Below, piece after piece: positions 33,210 to 42,696 of a stretch of 64,000 nucleotides of DNA. The notes under the pieces were generated by a model. That model was not told where the DNA came from. It did no database searches and saw only the letters and a program-made list of their open reading frames with translations. This stretch comes from Burkholderia sp. Ax-1719 (GTDB lineage Bacteria; Pseudomonadota; Gammaproteobacteria; Burkholderiales; Burkholderiaceae), in the NCBI RefSeq assembly GCF_011753055.1, contig NZ_VWWJ01000007.1, positions 62,001 through 126,000 of the forward strand, read 5' to 3'. Numbering within the stretch: the first letter of the stretch is position 1; each line of letters begins with the position of its first letter. Both the position numbers and the translations under genes were made by a program.

Positions 33210-34520
33210 ATGGCTTCCGTTCATTCACCGGCCCGCGCGGCTCACACGAGCGCACAATCGGAACCGTCCCTCAAGCGCATCGTGATTGCGTCCGTGGCAG
33301 GCAATGCGATGGAGTGGTACGACTTCTTTATTTACAGCACGGCGGCGGCGCTGATCTTCGGGCAACTGTTCTTTCCGCCCAACGCCGACCCGCTCGTCGG
33401 TACGCTGGGCGCCTTCGCCGCGTTCGCTATCGGCTTCGTAGCGCGCCCGCTCGGCGGCATCGTCTTCGGCCATATCGGCGACCGCTACGGGCGACGAACC
33501 TCTTTAGTCTGGACATTGCTGATCATGGGCGTTGCCACTTTCGGCATTGGGCTTTTACCCAGTTACGCGCAGGTTGGTATGTGGGCGCCGGTTGCGCTCG
33601 TCACGTTGAGAATCTTTCAGGGCATCGCGTCAGGCGGCGAATGGGGTGGCGGCGTGCTGATGATCAGCGAAAGCGCGCCGCCCGAAAAGCGCGGCTATTA
33701 CGCGGCATGGAGCCAGTTGGGTGTGGGCGGCGGCTTCGTACTTTCGTCCGCGGCTTTTCTTGCCGTTCAGGCGTTGCCGCACGATCAATTCGTGACGTGG
33801 GGATGGCGCCTGCCGTTTCTGGCGAGCCTGCTTATTTTCGTGATCGGCGTGTATATTCGCCGCCGCCTGCCCGAAAGCCGCGATTTCGCTTCCGCGGAAC
33901 AAGCGGGCAAGACTTCACACATGCCGGTGCTCGAAGCGATCAAACGTCATCCAAAAGAGATTCTCATTGCGATGGGTCTGCGCGTTGCGGAAAACGGCGG
34001 CGCCTATATCTTTCTCGCTTTCTCGCTGGTCTACGGCAAGTTCGCGGGTATTCCGAATTCCACCATGCTGATCGGCGTGATGCTCGCAATGATCATCGAA
34101 ATGGGCGCGATGCTCGCGTGGGGCAAGCTTTCCGATCGCATCGGCCGCAAGCCCGTCTATATGATCGGCGCGCTCTCGCTCGTTGCGATGGCCTTTCCGT
34201 TCTTCTGGCTGCTGAATACGCATTCCGCGCCGCTCATCTGGCTCGCGCTGGTGGCTGGCGCTGCGATCTGTCACGGCGCGATGATCGGCACCCTGCCCGC
34301 ACTGGTCGGCGAACTGTTCAGCACCGAAGTCCGTTACTCAGGCGTGGCGCTGGGGCATGAGGTGGCGTCAATCTTTGCCGGCGGCCTGTCGCCACTGATC
34401 GCTACTGCGCTACTGTCACGCTTCCACGCATATTGGCCTGTTTCGCTATTCCTGGCCGTGCTCGGCGTCATCACGGCGGTAACGCTGCTATTCACACGTG
34501 AAACGCGTGAGCCAACGTGA
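33210..34520 (+). CDS. MFS transporter, metabolite:H+ symporter (MHS) family
   Basis: 436 residues from the ATG at 33210; upstream in-frame starts are not followed by family similarity. ASVAGNAMEWYDFFIYSTAAALIF is the helix 1 signature of the MHS branch (ProP, ShiA, CitA, KgtP), and HIGDRYGRR is the loop 2-3 motif. GWRLPFLASLL is also typical. Members import dicarboxylates, shikimate, proline or betaine with protons. It lies 142 bp after the ABC pair and is convergent with a LysR gene. Substrate not determinable here. Confidence 0.85.
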   Translation: MASVHSPARAAHTSAQSEPSLKRIVIASVAGNAMEWYDFFIYSTAAALIFGQLFFPPNADPLVGTLGAFAAFAIGFVARPLGGIVFGHIGDRYGRRTSLVWTLLIMGVATFGIGLLPSYAQVGMWAPVALVTLRIFQGIASGGEWGGGVLMISESAPPEKRGYYAAWSQLGVGGGFVLSSAAFLAVQALPHDQFVTWGWRLPFLASLLIFVIGVYIRRRLPESRDFASAEQAGKTSHMPVLEAIKRHPKEILIAMGLRVAENGGAYIFLAFSLVYGKFAGIPNSTMLIGVMLAMIIEMGAMLAWGKLSDRIGRKPVYMIGALSLVAMAFPFFWLLNTHSAPLIWLALVAGAAICHGAMIGTLPALVGELFSTEVRYSGVALGHEVASIFAGGLSPLIATALLSRFHAYWPVSLFLAVLGVITAVTLLFTRETREPT

Positions 34521-34531
34521 TAGCACCCGAA

Positions 34532-35446
34532 TCATGGACACAGCGCTGCTAACGGCAGCGCAGAAACTGCCTCAGAAAAGCAGTCGATCAGGTAATCGCA
34601 CGCCGCCGTATTGAGCGCGTCGCGCCGCGAGATGATGCCCACCGAAACTCGCGGCAACGGCTCTTCCACCGGCACGGCGATCACCTGATCGCTAAACCAG
34701 CTCGATTCCAGAAAGCTTCTTGGGCAGCACGAAAGCAGATCGCTGTTGGCCGATAAAGAAAAGCTCGCGCTGAACGAACTGCATTCGATCACCACGCGCG
34801 GCGCGGCCGCTCCCATGTCCACGAAATAATCCTGTACGACGCGCCCGATGCTTTCGGGCGTCGTATTCAGCATCCAGTCAGCGGCTCCCAGATCGAAGAT
34901 GGATCGCGCATTCGCGAGCGGATGTCCTTTGCGCGCCGAAATGATCAAGTCCGCTTCGAGCAAAGGTTTAAACTGGAATTCGCTTGAAATCTTCGCGTCA
35001 TTGACAATCGCAATGGCGAAATCGAGCGTGCCGTCACGCACGCCTGCGGTAGCCTGAGTCAGAAAGCCCTCCTGTACCGAAAGCCGCGTCGTCGTCATGC
35101 GTTGCCTGAACATGCGCATCGCACGCGGAAGATACTTGAGGGAAATGAGTGGCGTAACCGCACAGGACACCACTCCGCCCTCCATGCCGGAAAGCCGGTA
35201 CACGTCGTCGCGTGCGTGCTGCATCTCCGCGAGAATCAACTTTGCCCGTGCATAGATCGCGCGACCGAATTGCGTGAGCTGGGCGCCGCGCGCGTTGCGC
35301 GTGACGAGCGGCACGCCCAGATCCTGCTCCAGTTCGCGAATGGCCTTGGTCAACGCCGGTTGCGACAGGCAAACGGTTTTGGCCGCCGCCCGCAGGCTGC
35401 CGTGCTCGGCAATCGCCACCAGCGCGCGTAGCTGATTATGTTTCAA
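34532..35446 (-). CDS. LysR-family regulator of the amidase/porin region
   Basis: About 304 residues if it starts at the TTG at 35446 (GGGA upstream), where LysR similarity begins (KHNQLRALVAIAEHGSLRAAAKTVCLSQPALTKAIRELEQ). An ATG at 35500 would add 18 residues. The effector domain resembles AbgR/TsaR-like regulators (MEGGVVSCAVTPLISLKYLPRAM). It is divergent from the MHS carrier-amidase-porin genes, and a dyad with T-N11-A spacing lies in between. It likely controls them. The start is the least certain part. Confidence 0.8.
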   Translation of the reverse strand: MKHNQLRALVAIAEHGSLRAAAKTVCLSQPALTKAIRELEQDLGVPLVTRNARGAQLTQFGRAIYARAKLILAEMQHARDDVYRLSGMEGGVVSCAVTPLISLKYLPRAMRMFRQRMTTTRLSVQEGFLTQATAGVRDGTLDFAIAIVNDAKISSEFQFKPLLEADLIISARKGHPLANARSIFDLGAADWMLNTTPESIGRVVQDYFVDMGAAAPRVVIECSSFSASFSLSANSDLLSCCPRSFLESSWFSDQVIAVPVEEPLPRVSVGIISRRDALNTAACDYLIDCFSEAVSALPLAALCP

Positions 35447-35589
35447 GAGTGAGATCCCGCGTCGATAGGAAAAGGCGCAGCACCGCGACTCCGGCTGCAT
35501 GGCTTCCACTGATGCTACCTCGGACGAAATAGCGCGAACATGGGGCATAGCCCGGATCACCGGCGCGCCATAGGGCGACATGCGCACGC

Positions 35590-35606
35590 GATAACCCCGT
35601 GTTATC
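35590..35606. promoter_or_regulatory. LysR-type T-N11-A dyad
   Basis: GATAAC-N5-GTTATC is a perfect inverted repeat that embeds the classic LysR T-N11-A box (T35592 to A35604). It lies in the gap between the LysR gene and the divergent carrier gene. Confidence 0.6.
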
Positions 35607-35738
35607 ACAATAAGAAAAAGCAAATCCGTGGCGTTATTTTGTCTCCCTAGACTGTGCCTGTCGTCATCAGCAAGTCATGCGTCTCGCGCTGTGCGCGAAA
35701 CACCCGCGAACGATTCACCCACGACAGGAATTCCGTTC

Positions 35739-37049
35739 ATGAAGTCCCCCTCCCTACGCGGCACAACGCCTGGCGCCTGCACATCGACGCGCGCGGTCTC
35801 CACGCGCAGCCTGATCGTCGCGACCACGATTGGCAATGCCTTCGAATTCTTCGATCTGACCGTCTATAGCTTCTTCGCCGTGCTGCTCGGCAAGCTCTTT
35901 TTTCCGCTGGCTTCGGCACAACAGCAGTTATTGCTTTCTGTGGGCACCTTCGGCGTGGGCTTCGTGGCGCGGCCACTGGGCGGTGTGATGTTCGGCGTCA
36001 TTGCGGACCGCTTTGGCCGCCTCACGGCAATGAACCTCACGCTGCTGGCCATGGCGCTGGGCACCGGCCTGATCGGCGTCACGCCTACGTATGCGCACAT
36101 TGGCATGGCGGCACCGCTCCTGATTCTGGTCGCACGGCTGCTACAAGGCTTTTCCGCAGGCGGCGAAGTGGGCGTCGCCACCACGCTGCTGGCCGAACGC
36201 GCCAGCGCCAGCCGGCGCGGTTTCATCACGAGCTGGCAGTTTGCGAGCCAGGGCGCGGCGGCGCTTGCGGGGTCGATGGTGGGTTTTCTGCTTTCGCACT
36301 ACCTGGATACCGCCTCGCTCGAAAGCTGGGGCTGGCGTCTGCCCTTTCTCACAGGCGTGCTGATCGCGCCGCTCGGCCTCTATCTGCGTTCGCGCATTGG
36401 TGAAGACGCAAGCGACACGGCCGCTCCAGAGCGCGCGGGTCAGGGCGTGCTCAAGACGGTCTTTACCCGCGACGGGATGCAACTCCTGTTTGCACTGCTG
36501 CTCGTGATTGGCGGCACGTCGGCACATTTCATCGTGCTCTATTACATGTCGACCTATGCGATCACATTCCTGCACCTGCCGATGGATACCGCCATGTGGT
36601 GCGGCATTCTTTCGGGCGCGGTGATGCTGGTGATGTCGCCCGTCGGCGGCATCTGGTCCGATCGATATGGACGCAAGCGCGTGAATTTCGCGTCGCGCGT
36701 ATTGCTGACCGCGCTGGTCTTGCCGGGCTTTCTGCTTATCACGCACAGCCCTTCCGCGCTCACGCTGTATCTGGTCGTTAGCGCACTCGCTGCGCTGCAC
36801 TCCGTCAATGCGGGCGCCACGGGGCCCCTCCTGACCGAGATTTTTCCGCGCAGCACGCGCGCCACGGGACTTTCGCTTGCTTATGCGGCGGGCGTGTCGA
36901 TTTTCGGCGGCTTCGCCCAGTTCTTCGTGACCTGGTTGATCGGCGCGACCGGCAATCCCACCGCGCCCGCGTGGTACGTCATTGTCTGCGGCGTGCTCTC
37001 GCTGGTGCCGCTGGCATTCATCGCGGAACGTGCACGCGAAGCGATCTAG
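35739..37049 (+). CDS. MFS transporter, MHS family
   Basis: 436 residues from the ATG at 35739 (CAGGA upstream); a longer frame to 35628 lacks support. TIGNAFEFFDLTVYSFFAVLLGKLFFP and ADRFGRLTAMN are MHS helix 1 and loop 2-3 signatures. It is the first of three plus-strand genes (carrier, amidase, porin) under the divergent LysR. It would import an amide or acid handled by the amidase; this is inference from position. Confidence 0.85.
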   Translation: MKSPSLRGTTPGACTSTRAVSTRSLIVATTIGNAFEFFDLTVYSFFAVLLGKLFFPLASAQQQLLLSVGTFGVGFVARPLGGVMFGVIADRFGRLTAMNLTLLAMALGTGLIGVTPTYAHIGMAAPLLILVARLLQGFSAGGEVGVATTLLAERASASRRGFITSWQFASQGAAALAGSMVGFLLSHYLDTASLESWGWRLPFLTGVLIAPLGLYLRSRIGEDASDTAAPERAGQGVLKTVFTRDGMQLLFALLLVIGGTSAHFIVLYYMSTYAITFLHLPMDTAMWCGILSGAVMLVMSPVGGIWSDRYGRKRVNFASRVLLTALVLPGFLLITHSPSALTLYLVVSALAALHSVNAGATGPLLTEIFPRSTRATGLSLAYAAGVSIFGGFAQFFVTWLIGATGNPTAPAWYVIVCGVLSLVPLAFIAERAREAI

Positions 37050-37089
37050 TCTCTCCTCCCTCTTTCCAACGCACTAGCGGAATTCACTC

Positions 37090-38544
37090 ATGTACGACAT
37101 GCAGACATCTCACTCGATCAACACGATTGATTCGTTATGCGAAGCATCTGCCATTTCCTTACTGGAACTGCAACGCAAGCGCGAAATTAGCACGCTCGAC
37201 ATTCTCGATGCGCATCTGGCGCGCATCGCTGCGGTCAATCCGCAAGTCAACGCATTGGTCACACTCGGCGATATAGATACGTTGCGCACGCGCGCAAGCG
37301 AAATCGACGCACGCTGGGCGCGCGGCGAATGGCAAGGCGTGCTGCACGGCTTGCCGGTCTCGCAGAAGGACCTCACGGCGACGCGCAGCGTACGCACCAC
37401 CTATGGCTCAGAAGCCTTCGAACAGCATGTCCCCACTCAAAGCGCCCTGATCGTGCGACGTTGCGATGCGGCGGGCGCGCTCATGATCGGCAAATCGAAC
37501 ACACCGGAATTCGGCGCGGGCTCGCATACGTTCAATAGCGTGTTCGGCGTAACGCGCAATCCCTGGGACCCCGGCAAGTCGGCGGGCGGCAGCAGCGGCG
37601 GCGCGGCTGCGTCGCTCGCGTGCGGCATGAATCCGCTGGCTTGCGGCAGCGACATGGGCGGCTCATTGCGAAATCCCGCTGCCTGGAACAACGTCGTGGG
37701 ACTCAGGCCGTCCCCGGGCCGCGTACCCCGCGCGCCCGATCTGAATGGCTGGGCTACGCTGGGCGTGGACGGTCCAATGGCGCGCAACGTCGCGGATACG
37801 GCATTGCTGCTAAGCGCCATCGCAGGACCGAGCGGCGAGACGGCAGCGGAACTTGGCGAACCCGGGAAGCTATTCGTTCAACCGCTGGAGCGCGATTTCC
37901 GCGGCGTGCGTGTGGCGTTCTCAGCAAATCTCGCGGGTTTGCCGGTCGATCCGGAGATCGAGCGCACCGTGCGAGCGCAAGCGGCCATTTTCGAATCGCT
38001 CGGCTGCGAAGTGGTTTTTGCCGATCCGGATCTCGCCGATGCGGAAGACGTCTTCAGAATGGAACGCGCATGGATGATCGGCACGCTTTTCGATCAACTC
38101 GATGCGGAGCAGCAATCGTTTCTCAAGCCAGAAATACTGGATGAATACCGCTTGCACCGCTCGATGAGCGCGGCCGATCTTGGCCAGATGTTCGTACGCA
38201 AGACCGCACTGTTTCAGCGCATGCGCGCCTTCATGAACGAGCACGCGTTCTATGTGCTGCCAGCCACACAGATGCATCCTTTCGACGCAGCATTGCGCTG
38301 GCCGGCGTCGTTCATGAACCAGACGTACACGAGTTACATCGACTGGATGCGCATCTGCTGGTACCTCTCCTCAACGGAATCGCCAGTGCTTGCGGTGCCT
38401 TGCGGATTTAGCGCTTCGGGCCTGCCCATCGGCATGCAGATCGCCGGCCGTTATCGCGACGACTGGGGCGTGCTGCAACTCGGCCATGCCTACGAGCAGG
38501 CAGCCGCGCATAGCTTGCGGCGTCCGCCGGTGCTCGAAGCGTAA
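37090..38544 (+). CDS. Amidase signature-family hydrolase
   Basis: 484 residues, the usual length. The Ser-cisSer-Lys triad is complete: Lys93 in VSQKDL, Ser168 in GGSSGG and nucleophile Ser192 in GSDMGGSLRNPA. The family hydrolyses carboxylic amides to acid and ammonia, and includes relatives of GatA, aryl amidases and 6-aminohexanoate-dimer hydrolase. It starts 41 bp after the MHS carrier. A cytoplasmic enzyme, no signal peptide. The exact substrate cannot be read from sequence. Confidence 0.9.
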   Translation: MYDMQTSHSINTIDSLCEASAISLLELQRKREISTLDILDAHLARIAAVNPQVNALVTLGDIDTLRTRASEIDARWARGEWQGVLHGLPVSQKDLTATRSVRTTYGSEAFEQHVPTQSALIVRRCDAAGALMIGKSNTPEFGAGSHTFNSVFGVTRNPWDPGKSAGGSSGGAAASLACGMNPLACGSDMGGSLRNPAAWNNVVGLRPSPGRVPRAPDLNGWATLGVDGPMARNVADTALLLSAIAGPSGETAAELGEPGKLFVQPLERDFRGVRVAFSANLAGLPVDPEIERTVRAQAAIFESLGCEVVFADPDLADAEDVFRMERAWMIGTLFDQLDAEQQSFLKPEILDEYRLHRSMSAADLGQMFVRKTALFQRMRAFMNEHAFYVLPATQMHPFDAALRWPASFMNQTYTSYIDWMRICWYLSSTESPVLAVPCGFSASGLPIGMQIAGRYRDDWGVLQLGHAYEQAAAHSLRRPPVLEA

Positions 38545-38577
38545 CGTCCGCCCCTCCAGTAGCACAACGATTCGTCA

Positions 38578-38597
38578 GGCGGCTGTCAACAGCCGCC
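38578..38597. terminator. Short hairpin between amidase and porin genes
   Basis: GGCGGCTGT (38578-38586) and ACAGCCGCC (38589-38597) form a tight 9-bp stem. It may terminate or attenuate between the amidase and the porin. Confidence 0.5.
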
Positions 38598-38669
38598 CGA
38601 CCCCTCGCGTACCCGCACAGCGTGGTCCGCCCTGATTCGTGCAATTACAACCTGAGCGTCAAAAACCCC

Positions 38670-39872
38670 ATGAAAAAAGCGCTTCTCGCCCTTTGCACTA
38701 CCGCCCTCGCCCCTGCTTGTGCCTACGCACAAAGTTCCGTGACGCTCTACGGCATCATCGACGAAGGCCTCAGCTATTTCAGCAATGCCGCCACCGCCAA
38801 TGCCAACGGCAGTGTGTCGGGTCATAGCGCGGTTCGCCTGCTCAGCGGCGTGATGCAGCAAAGCCGCTGGGGCATGCGCGGTACGGAAGATCTGGGTGGC
38901 GGTCTTAAAACGATTTTCGTGCTTGAAAACGGCTTCGACGCCAGCACGGGCAAGGCGGGCCAAGGCGGCCTGCTGTTCGGCAAGAAAGCCTATGTGGGCA
39001 TGACTTCGCCTTACGGGACGATCACGCTGGGCCGTCAATACGATACGAATGTCGACATGATTGGCACGATGGAGGCCGGCGGCCAATGGGGCGGTTATAT
39101 GGCTGCACACCCGGGCGATCTCGACAATATCAACAACACCAACTCCACCAACAGCGCGATCAAATTCACCAGCAATAACTATGCAGGCTTGACGGTCGCG
39201 GGCATGTTTAGCCCGGGAGGCGTAGCGGGCAACTTTGCGCGCAACCGCATCTGGTCGACCACCGCCAGTTATTCAAGCAGCGCGCTGACACTCGCCGCTG
39301 GCTATCTCGACGTGCAGAACCCCAACACGGCCTTCTTTGGTAGCGGCGGCAGCCCCGCCGCCGTGGTCAATGGCGTACCAGGCAATAACATGCTTTCGCC
39401 GGTCTATTCCGGCTATGCATCGGCGAAATCGATGACCGTGCTCGATGCGGCAGCCGCCTATACGATTGGCTCCGCTACCGCAGGCGTCGTTTATTCGAAT
39501 ACCCGCTTTCGCGATCTTGGCGATCTTTCGTCCGGGCCAAATCCGCGTGGCCTGAGCGGCACGGCGATCTTCAATAACGTCGAAGCGAATTTCCGCTATC
39601 AATTCACGCCGGCCTTGTTGTGGGGCGCGGCCTATGACTACACCCATGGCAATTCCATGGCGGGACAAGGCGGCGCGTCCTATAACCAGTTCGCAACGGG
39701 ACTGGATTATCTGCTCTCCAAGCGCACCGATGTTTATATCATCGGCGTCTATCAAAAGGCGTCGGGCGTCGATTCGACGGGCAAAGCCGCGGTGGCGGCC
39801 ATTAACGGACCGTCGGCATCGGCGAACGACAAGCAGGCGGTAATCCGCATCGGCATGCGGCATAAGTTCTGA
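38670..39872 (+). CDS. Outer-membrane porin, Porin_4 family
   Basis: 400 residues from the ATG at 38670, the start of the signal peptide MKKALLALCTTALAPACAYA. The mature start QSSVTLYGIIDEG, the segment GKKAYVGMTS and the C-terminal GMRHKF are family hallmarks. It lies 125 bp after the amidase, separated by a small hairpin, so it may be partly uncoupled from that operon. Confidence 0.9.
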   Translation: MKKALLALCTTALAPACAYAQSSVTLYGIIDEGLSYFSNAATANANGSVSGHSAVRLLSGVMQQSRWGMRGTEDLGGGLKTIFVLENGFDASTGKAGQGGLLFGKKAYVGMTSPYGTITLGRQYDTNVDMIGTMEAGGQWGGYMAAHPGDLDNINNTNSTNSAIKFTSNNYAGLTVAGMFSPGGVAGNFARNRIWSTTASYSSSALTLAAGYLDVQNPNTAFFGSGGSPAAVVNGVPGNNMLSPVYSGYASAKSMTVLDAAAAYTIGSATAGVVYSNTRFRDLGDLSSGPNPRGLSGTAIFNNVEANFRYQFTPALLWGAAYDYTHGNSMAGQGGASYNQFATGLDYLLSKRTDVYIIGVYQKASGVDSTGKAAVAAINGPSASANDKQAVIRIGMRHKF

Positions 39873-39885
39873 ACGCATGCCTCAA

Positions 39886-39920
39886 GCGGAAGACCATTCG
39901 ATGACAACACGGTCTTCCGC
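39886..39920. terminator. Hairpin between convergent porin and aldehyde dehydrogenase genes
   Basis: GCGGAAGACC (39886-39895) and GGTCTTCCGC (39911-39920) pair perfectly around a 15-base loop, between two convergent genes. Confidence 0.65.
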
Positions 39921-39930
39921 CGTTCCGATT

Positions 39931-41376
39931 TCACAGTGCGAGCGTTACTGTTTTTTCGCGCAGATACGATTCAAGTGCACGACGCGAAAGATCATGGCCC
40001 ACGCCGCTATCCCTATGGCCGCCCCAGGCAAGACGCGGGTCCAGCGGACTCCAGCAATTCACCGCCACCGCGCCCACGTCGACCCGTCTCGCAAGGCGAT
40101 GCGCGCGCGACACATCGCGCGTCCACAACGAAGCCGAGAGCGCATAACGCGTGGAATTGGCGATGCGTACGGCCTCTTCTTCATCGTCGAACGCAATCAC
40201 GACACCTACTGGGCCAAAAATCTCTTCCTGGGCCAACGTGCCATTCGGATCGTCGTGAGCGAAAAGCGTTGGGCTCACGAAGTTGCCGTGGTCCGGCACA
40301 GCCCTGCCGCCTGCAAGCCGCGTAGCGCCTTCCTGAATAGCCAGATCGATATAACGTTCGACGCGCGCCTTGTGACGCGCATTGATCAACGCGCCCATTT
40401 GCACACCATTTTCGCGCGGGTCGCCCACCCGGATTGCGTCGGTCGCGGCGGCCAGCGCCTGAGAAACCGCCTTGCTGATCGAGCGATGCACGAGGATGCG
40501 CGACCCCGCTGCGCAAGTCTGCCCCTGGTTCGCGTAAAGGCCCATCATCAGGCCCGCAACCGCCTGTTCGATATCGGCATCCGCCATCACGATCTGCGCC
40601 GCCTTGCCGCCCAGTTCAAGCGTGAGAGGCCTGAACGTACCAGCAAGATCGCGGGAGATTGCACGACCGACTTCTGTACTGCCCGTGAAGCTGACTTTGG
40701 CGATGTCCGGATGCGTCACCAGCGCACGCCCAGCCGTCGGCCCGATGCCATGGACAAGATTAACGACTCCTGGCGGTATGGCGGCTTCGGCCACCAGACG
40801 CATCAAATGCGTCAATGCCACCGGCGCATCTTCAGACGGCTTGATGACGACCGTACAGCCCGCCGCGAGCGCAGGCGCAAGTTTCCACGCGCAAATCATC
40901 AGCGGTGCGTTCCATGGAATCACCTGCGCAATCACGCCCAGCGGCTCCAGCTCGGTGTAGTTCAGCGTCTGACGCCCCATACTGCCCGCCGTGGGAATCG
41001 TGCGCCCCTCCAGCTTGTCCGCCCAGCCAGCGAAATAACGCAAGGTGTCCACCGTCATCGGGACGTCCATCAGGCGCATTTCCATGGACGCGCGCCCTTG
41101 CTCACAGGCGAGCAGATCGACAAAGACATCGGCGTCGCGTTCGACCAGATCCGCCAGCCGGTTCAGATATTGACCTCGACGCACTGCGCCGGCGTCGCGC
41201 CAGCTACCGAGAAACGCGCGACGGGCGGCTGCGACGGCCGCCTCCACATCGGCCTGACCCGACGCGGCGACCGTTGCCAGTTCGAGCGCGGTGGCCGGTT
41301 CGATTTTCGCAAAGGTCTCCGCGCTGGCTGCGGCCTGAAATGCGCCGTCGATGAAATTGTCGAGCCGAAGCGACAT
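39931..41376 (-). CDS. NAD(P)-dependent aldehyde dehydrogenase
   Basis: 481 residues from the ATG at 41376 (CAGGAG upstream). Catalytic Cys288 (GQTCAAGSR), general base Glu254 (LELGGKA), Asn156 (PWNAPL) and cofactor motif FTGSTEVG are all present. The closest style is betaine-, phenylacetaldehyde- or 4-aminobutyraldehyde-type dehydrogenases. It follows the AraC gene and the flavin-oxidase operon on the same strand, so it probably oxidises the aldehyde released from an amine. Cytoplasmic. Confidence 0.9.
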   Translation of the reverse strand: MSLRLDNFIDGAFQAAASAETFAKIEPATALELATVAASGQADVEAAVAAARRAFLGSWRDAGAVRRGQYLNRLADLVERDADVFVDLLACEQGRASMEMRLMDVPMTVDTLRYFAGWADKLEGRTIPTAGSMGRQTLNYTELEPLGVIAQVIPWNAPLMICAWKLAPALAAGCTVVIKPSEDAPVALTHLMRLVAEAAIPPGVVNLVHGIGPTAGRALVTHPDIAKVSFTGSTEVGRAISRDLAGTFRPLTLELGGKAAQIVMADADIEQAVAGLMMGLYANQGQTCAAGSRILVHRSISKAVSQALAAATDAIRVGDPRENGVQMGALINARHKARVERYIDLAIQEGATRLAGGRAVPDHGNFVSPTLFAHDDPNGTLAQEEIFGPVGVVIAFDDEEEAVRIANSTRYALSASLWTRDVSRAHRLARRVDVGAVAVNCWSPLDPRLAWGGHRDSGVGHDLSRRALESYLREKTVTLAL

Positions 41377-41521
41377 GGTTGTTCTCCTGAGTAGCTCACG
41401 CGGCGATGGCACATCGCGGCGAGGTCATGAAATAGTTGATTACCGTATTTCATGTTAAGCACTCCGACTCGATTGCGAACTGGCGGGTTACGCCAGAGTA
41501 TCGATAAACCACGCCACACAA

Positions 41522-42523
41522 TCAGGCCGACCGGTTCCATTGGCGCTTCGCACGCCACAGAACGGTTGCGTCCGCATAACCCACCGCATGCGCGATTGCC
41601 GAGTTGGTCATGCCTTCGCGCTCACGCAACACCGTCACGCTGCGTTGGCGCTCTTCGCGGATGATGTCGCGCACGGATGTACCGGCTGCGGCCAGATGGC
41701 GCTGCAACGTACGATTCGACAGGCCAATATCACGCGCGATGTCGGCAATTACGAGCTTTTCTCTAGCAAGACGGCGCATCACCAGATCGCGCACCTGATC
41801 CACCAGACCATTGGGCACCGTCTCGCGTGAGATCAGATCGGTGGCGTGGCACTCCATCAGGCGAGCCAGGCGCGTATCCGCACTCGTGAGCGTGGTGTCC
41901 AGGTCATGAGGATGCAATACCACGCCGCTGACCGGCTGCTGGAATCTCACCGGCACGCGAAAGATCCGATGATAGGGACTGGTATCGGCGGGAGCCGCAT
42001 GCTCGAAATGCACCTCGACCGGCACCCATTGCGGCCCGCGCACGAGGCGGATCATGTGGCACATGGAACTGACGGTGTATTCGGCATCCTGGCGGCGCGG
42101 CCAGATCTCGGAGCTGGCGATGCGATAGCGCCACATGGGCCAGCCGCTATCGCTGGCGAGATCGACCAGCACCGCGCTTTGCCATGAACCAAGCGCTTCA
42201 CTGAAGCGACGGATCGCCGATCCGAGTTTGGGCGACGAGGTAAACACCAGACCTGCGGGACCCAGTTCGGAAAGCGGTATTTCCCGGCCAAGACGCAAGC
42301 CGATCCACGGTTCATCGAGAACCTGCGACGCCAGCTCGAACGCCTCGACATAACGCCTGAGCGGCACGATTTCATAGGGATCGGCAAGCTGGCGCCGGCT
42401 CAAGCCGAACTGGGCAAGAAGCGCATCGCAATCGGCGCCGCCTGCGTCGAGTGCGCGCACGATGGGACCCATCACGGCGCCGCGAATCATCGGGAAACTG
42501 CTGCTTCGATGAGTAGTATTCAT
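41522..42523 (-). CDS. AraC-family regulator with arabinose-binding-like N-terminal domain
   Basis: 333 residues from the ATG at 42523 (GGAG upstream). The N-terminal 200 residues are of the PF12625 type (ALLAQFGLSRRQLADPYEIVPLRRYVEAFELA). The C-terminal pair of helix-turn-helices is IADIARDIGLSNRTLQRHLAAAGTSVRDIIREER and TNSAIAHAVGYADATVLWRAKRQW. This architecture is shared with OruR and similar amino-acid catabolism activators, which fits the flanking oxidase and dehydrogenase genes. Confidence 0.87.
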   Translation of the reverse strand: MNTTHRSSSFPMIRGAVMGPIVRALDAGGADCDALLAQFGLSRRQLADPYEIVPLRRYVEAFELASQVLDEPWIGLRLGREIPLSELGPAGLVFTSSPKLGSAIRRFSEALGSWQSAVLVDLASDSGWPMWRYRIASSEIWPRRQDAEYTVSSMCHMIRLVRGPQWVPVEVHFEHAAPADTSPYHRIFRVPVRFQQPVSGVVLHPHDLDTTLTSADTRLARLMECHATDLISRETVPNGLVDQVRDLVMRRLAREKLVIADIARDIGLSNRTLQRHLAAAGTSVRDIIREERQRSVTVLREREGMTNSAIAHAVGYADATVLWRAKRQWNRSA

Positions 42524-42696
42524 GTTCGTCTCCGATCGAGCGCGGCACATTGGCAACACTCACTTCGGCGCACTTTATCGCCCTTTGGGCGCATTGCTCA
42601 AGCGAACAAAATTATGCATTTCGATAAACCACCAAATGCCGTTTCAGTTTTAATTTCCATTGCGCGCGCAACGAAAGTAACGCCTGCGTGTGAGCG

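Noticed and set aside
39877..41394. A 505-residue plus-strand frame opposite the aldehyde dehydrogenase
   Set aside because: Antisense of a gene with all catalytic residues; no domain, and it is rich in Arg and His.
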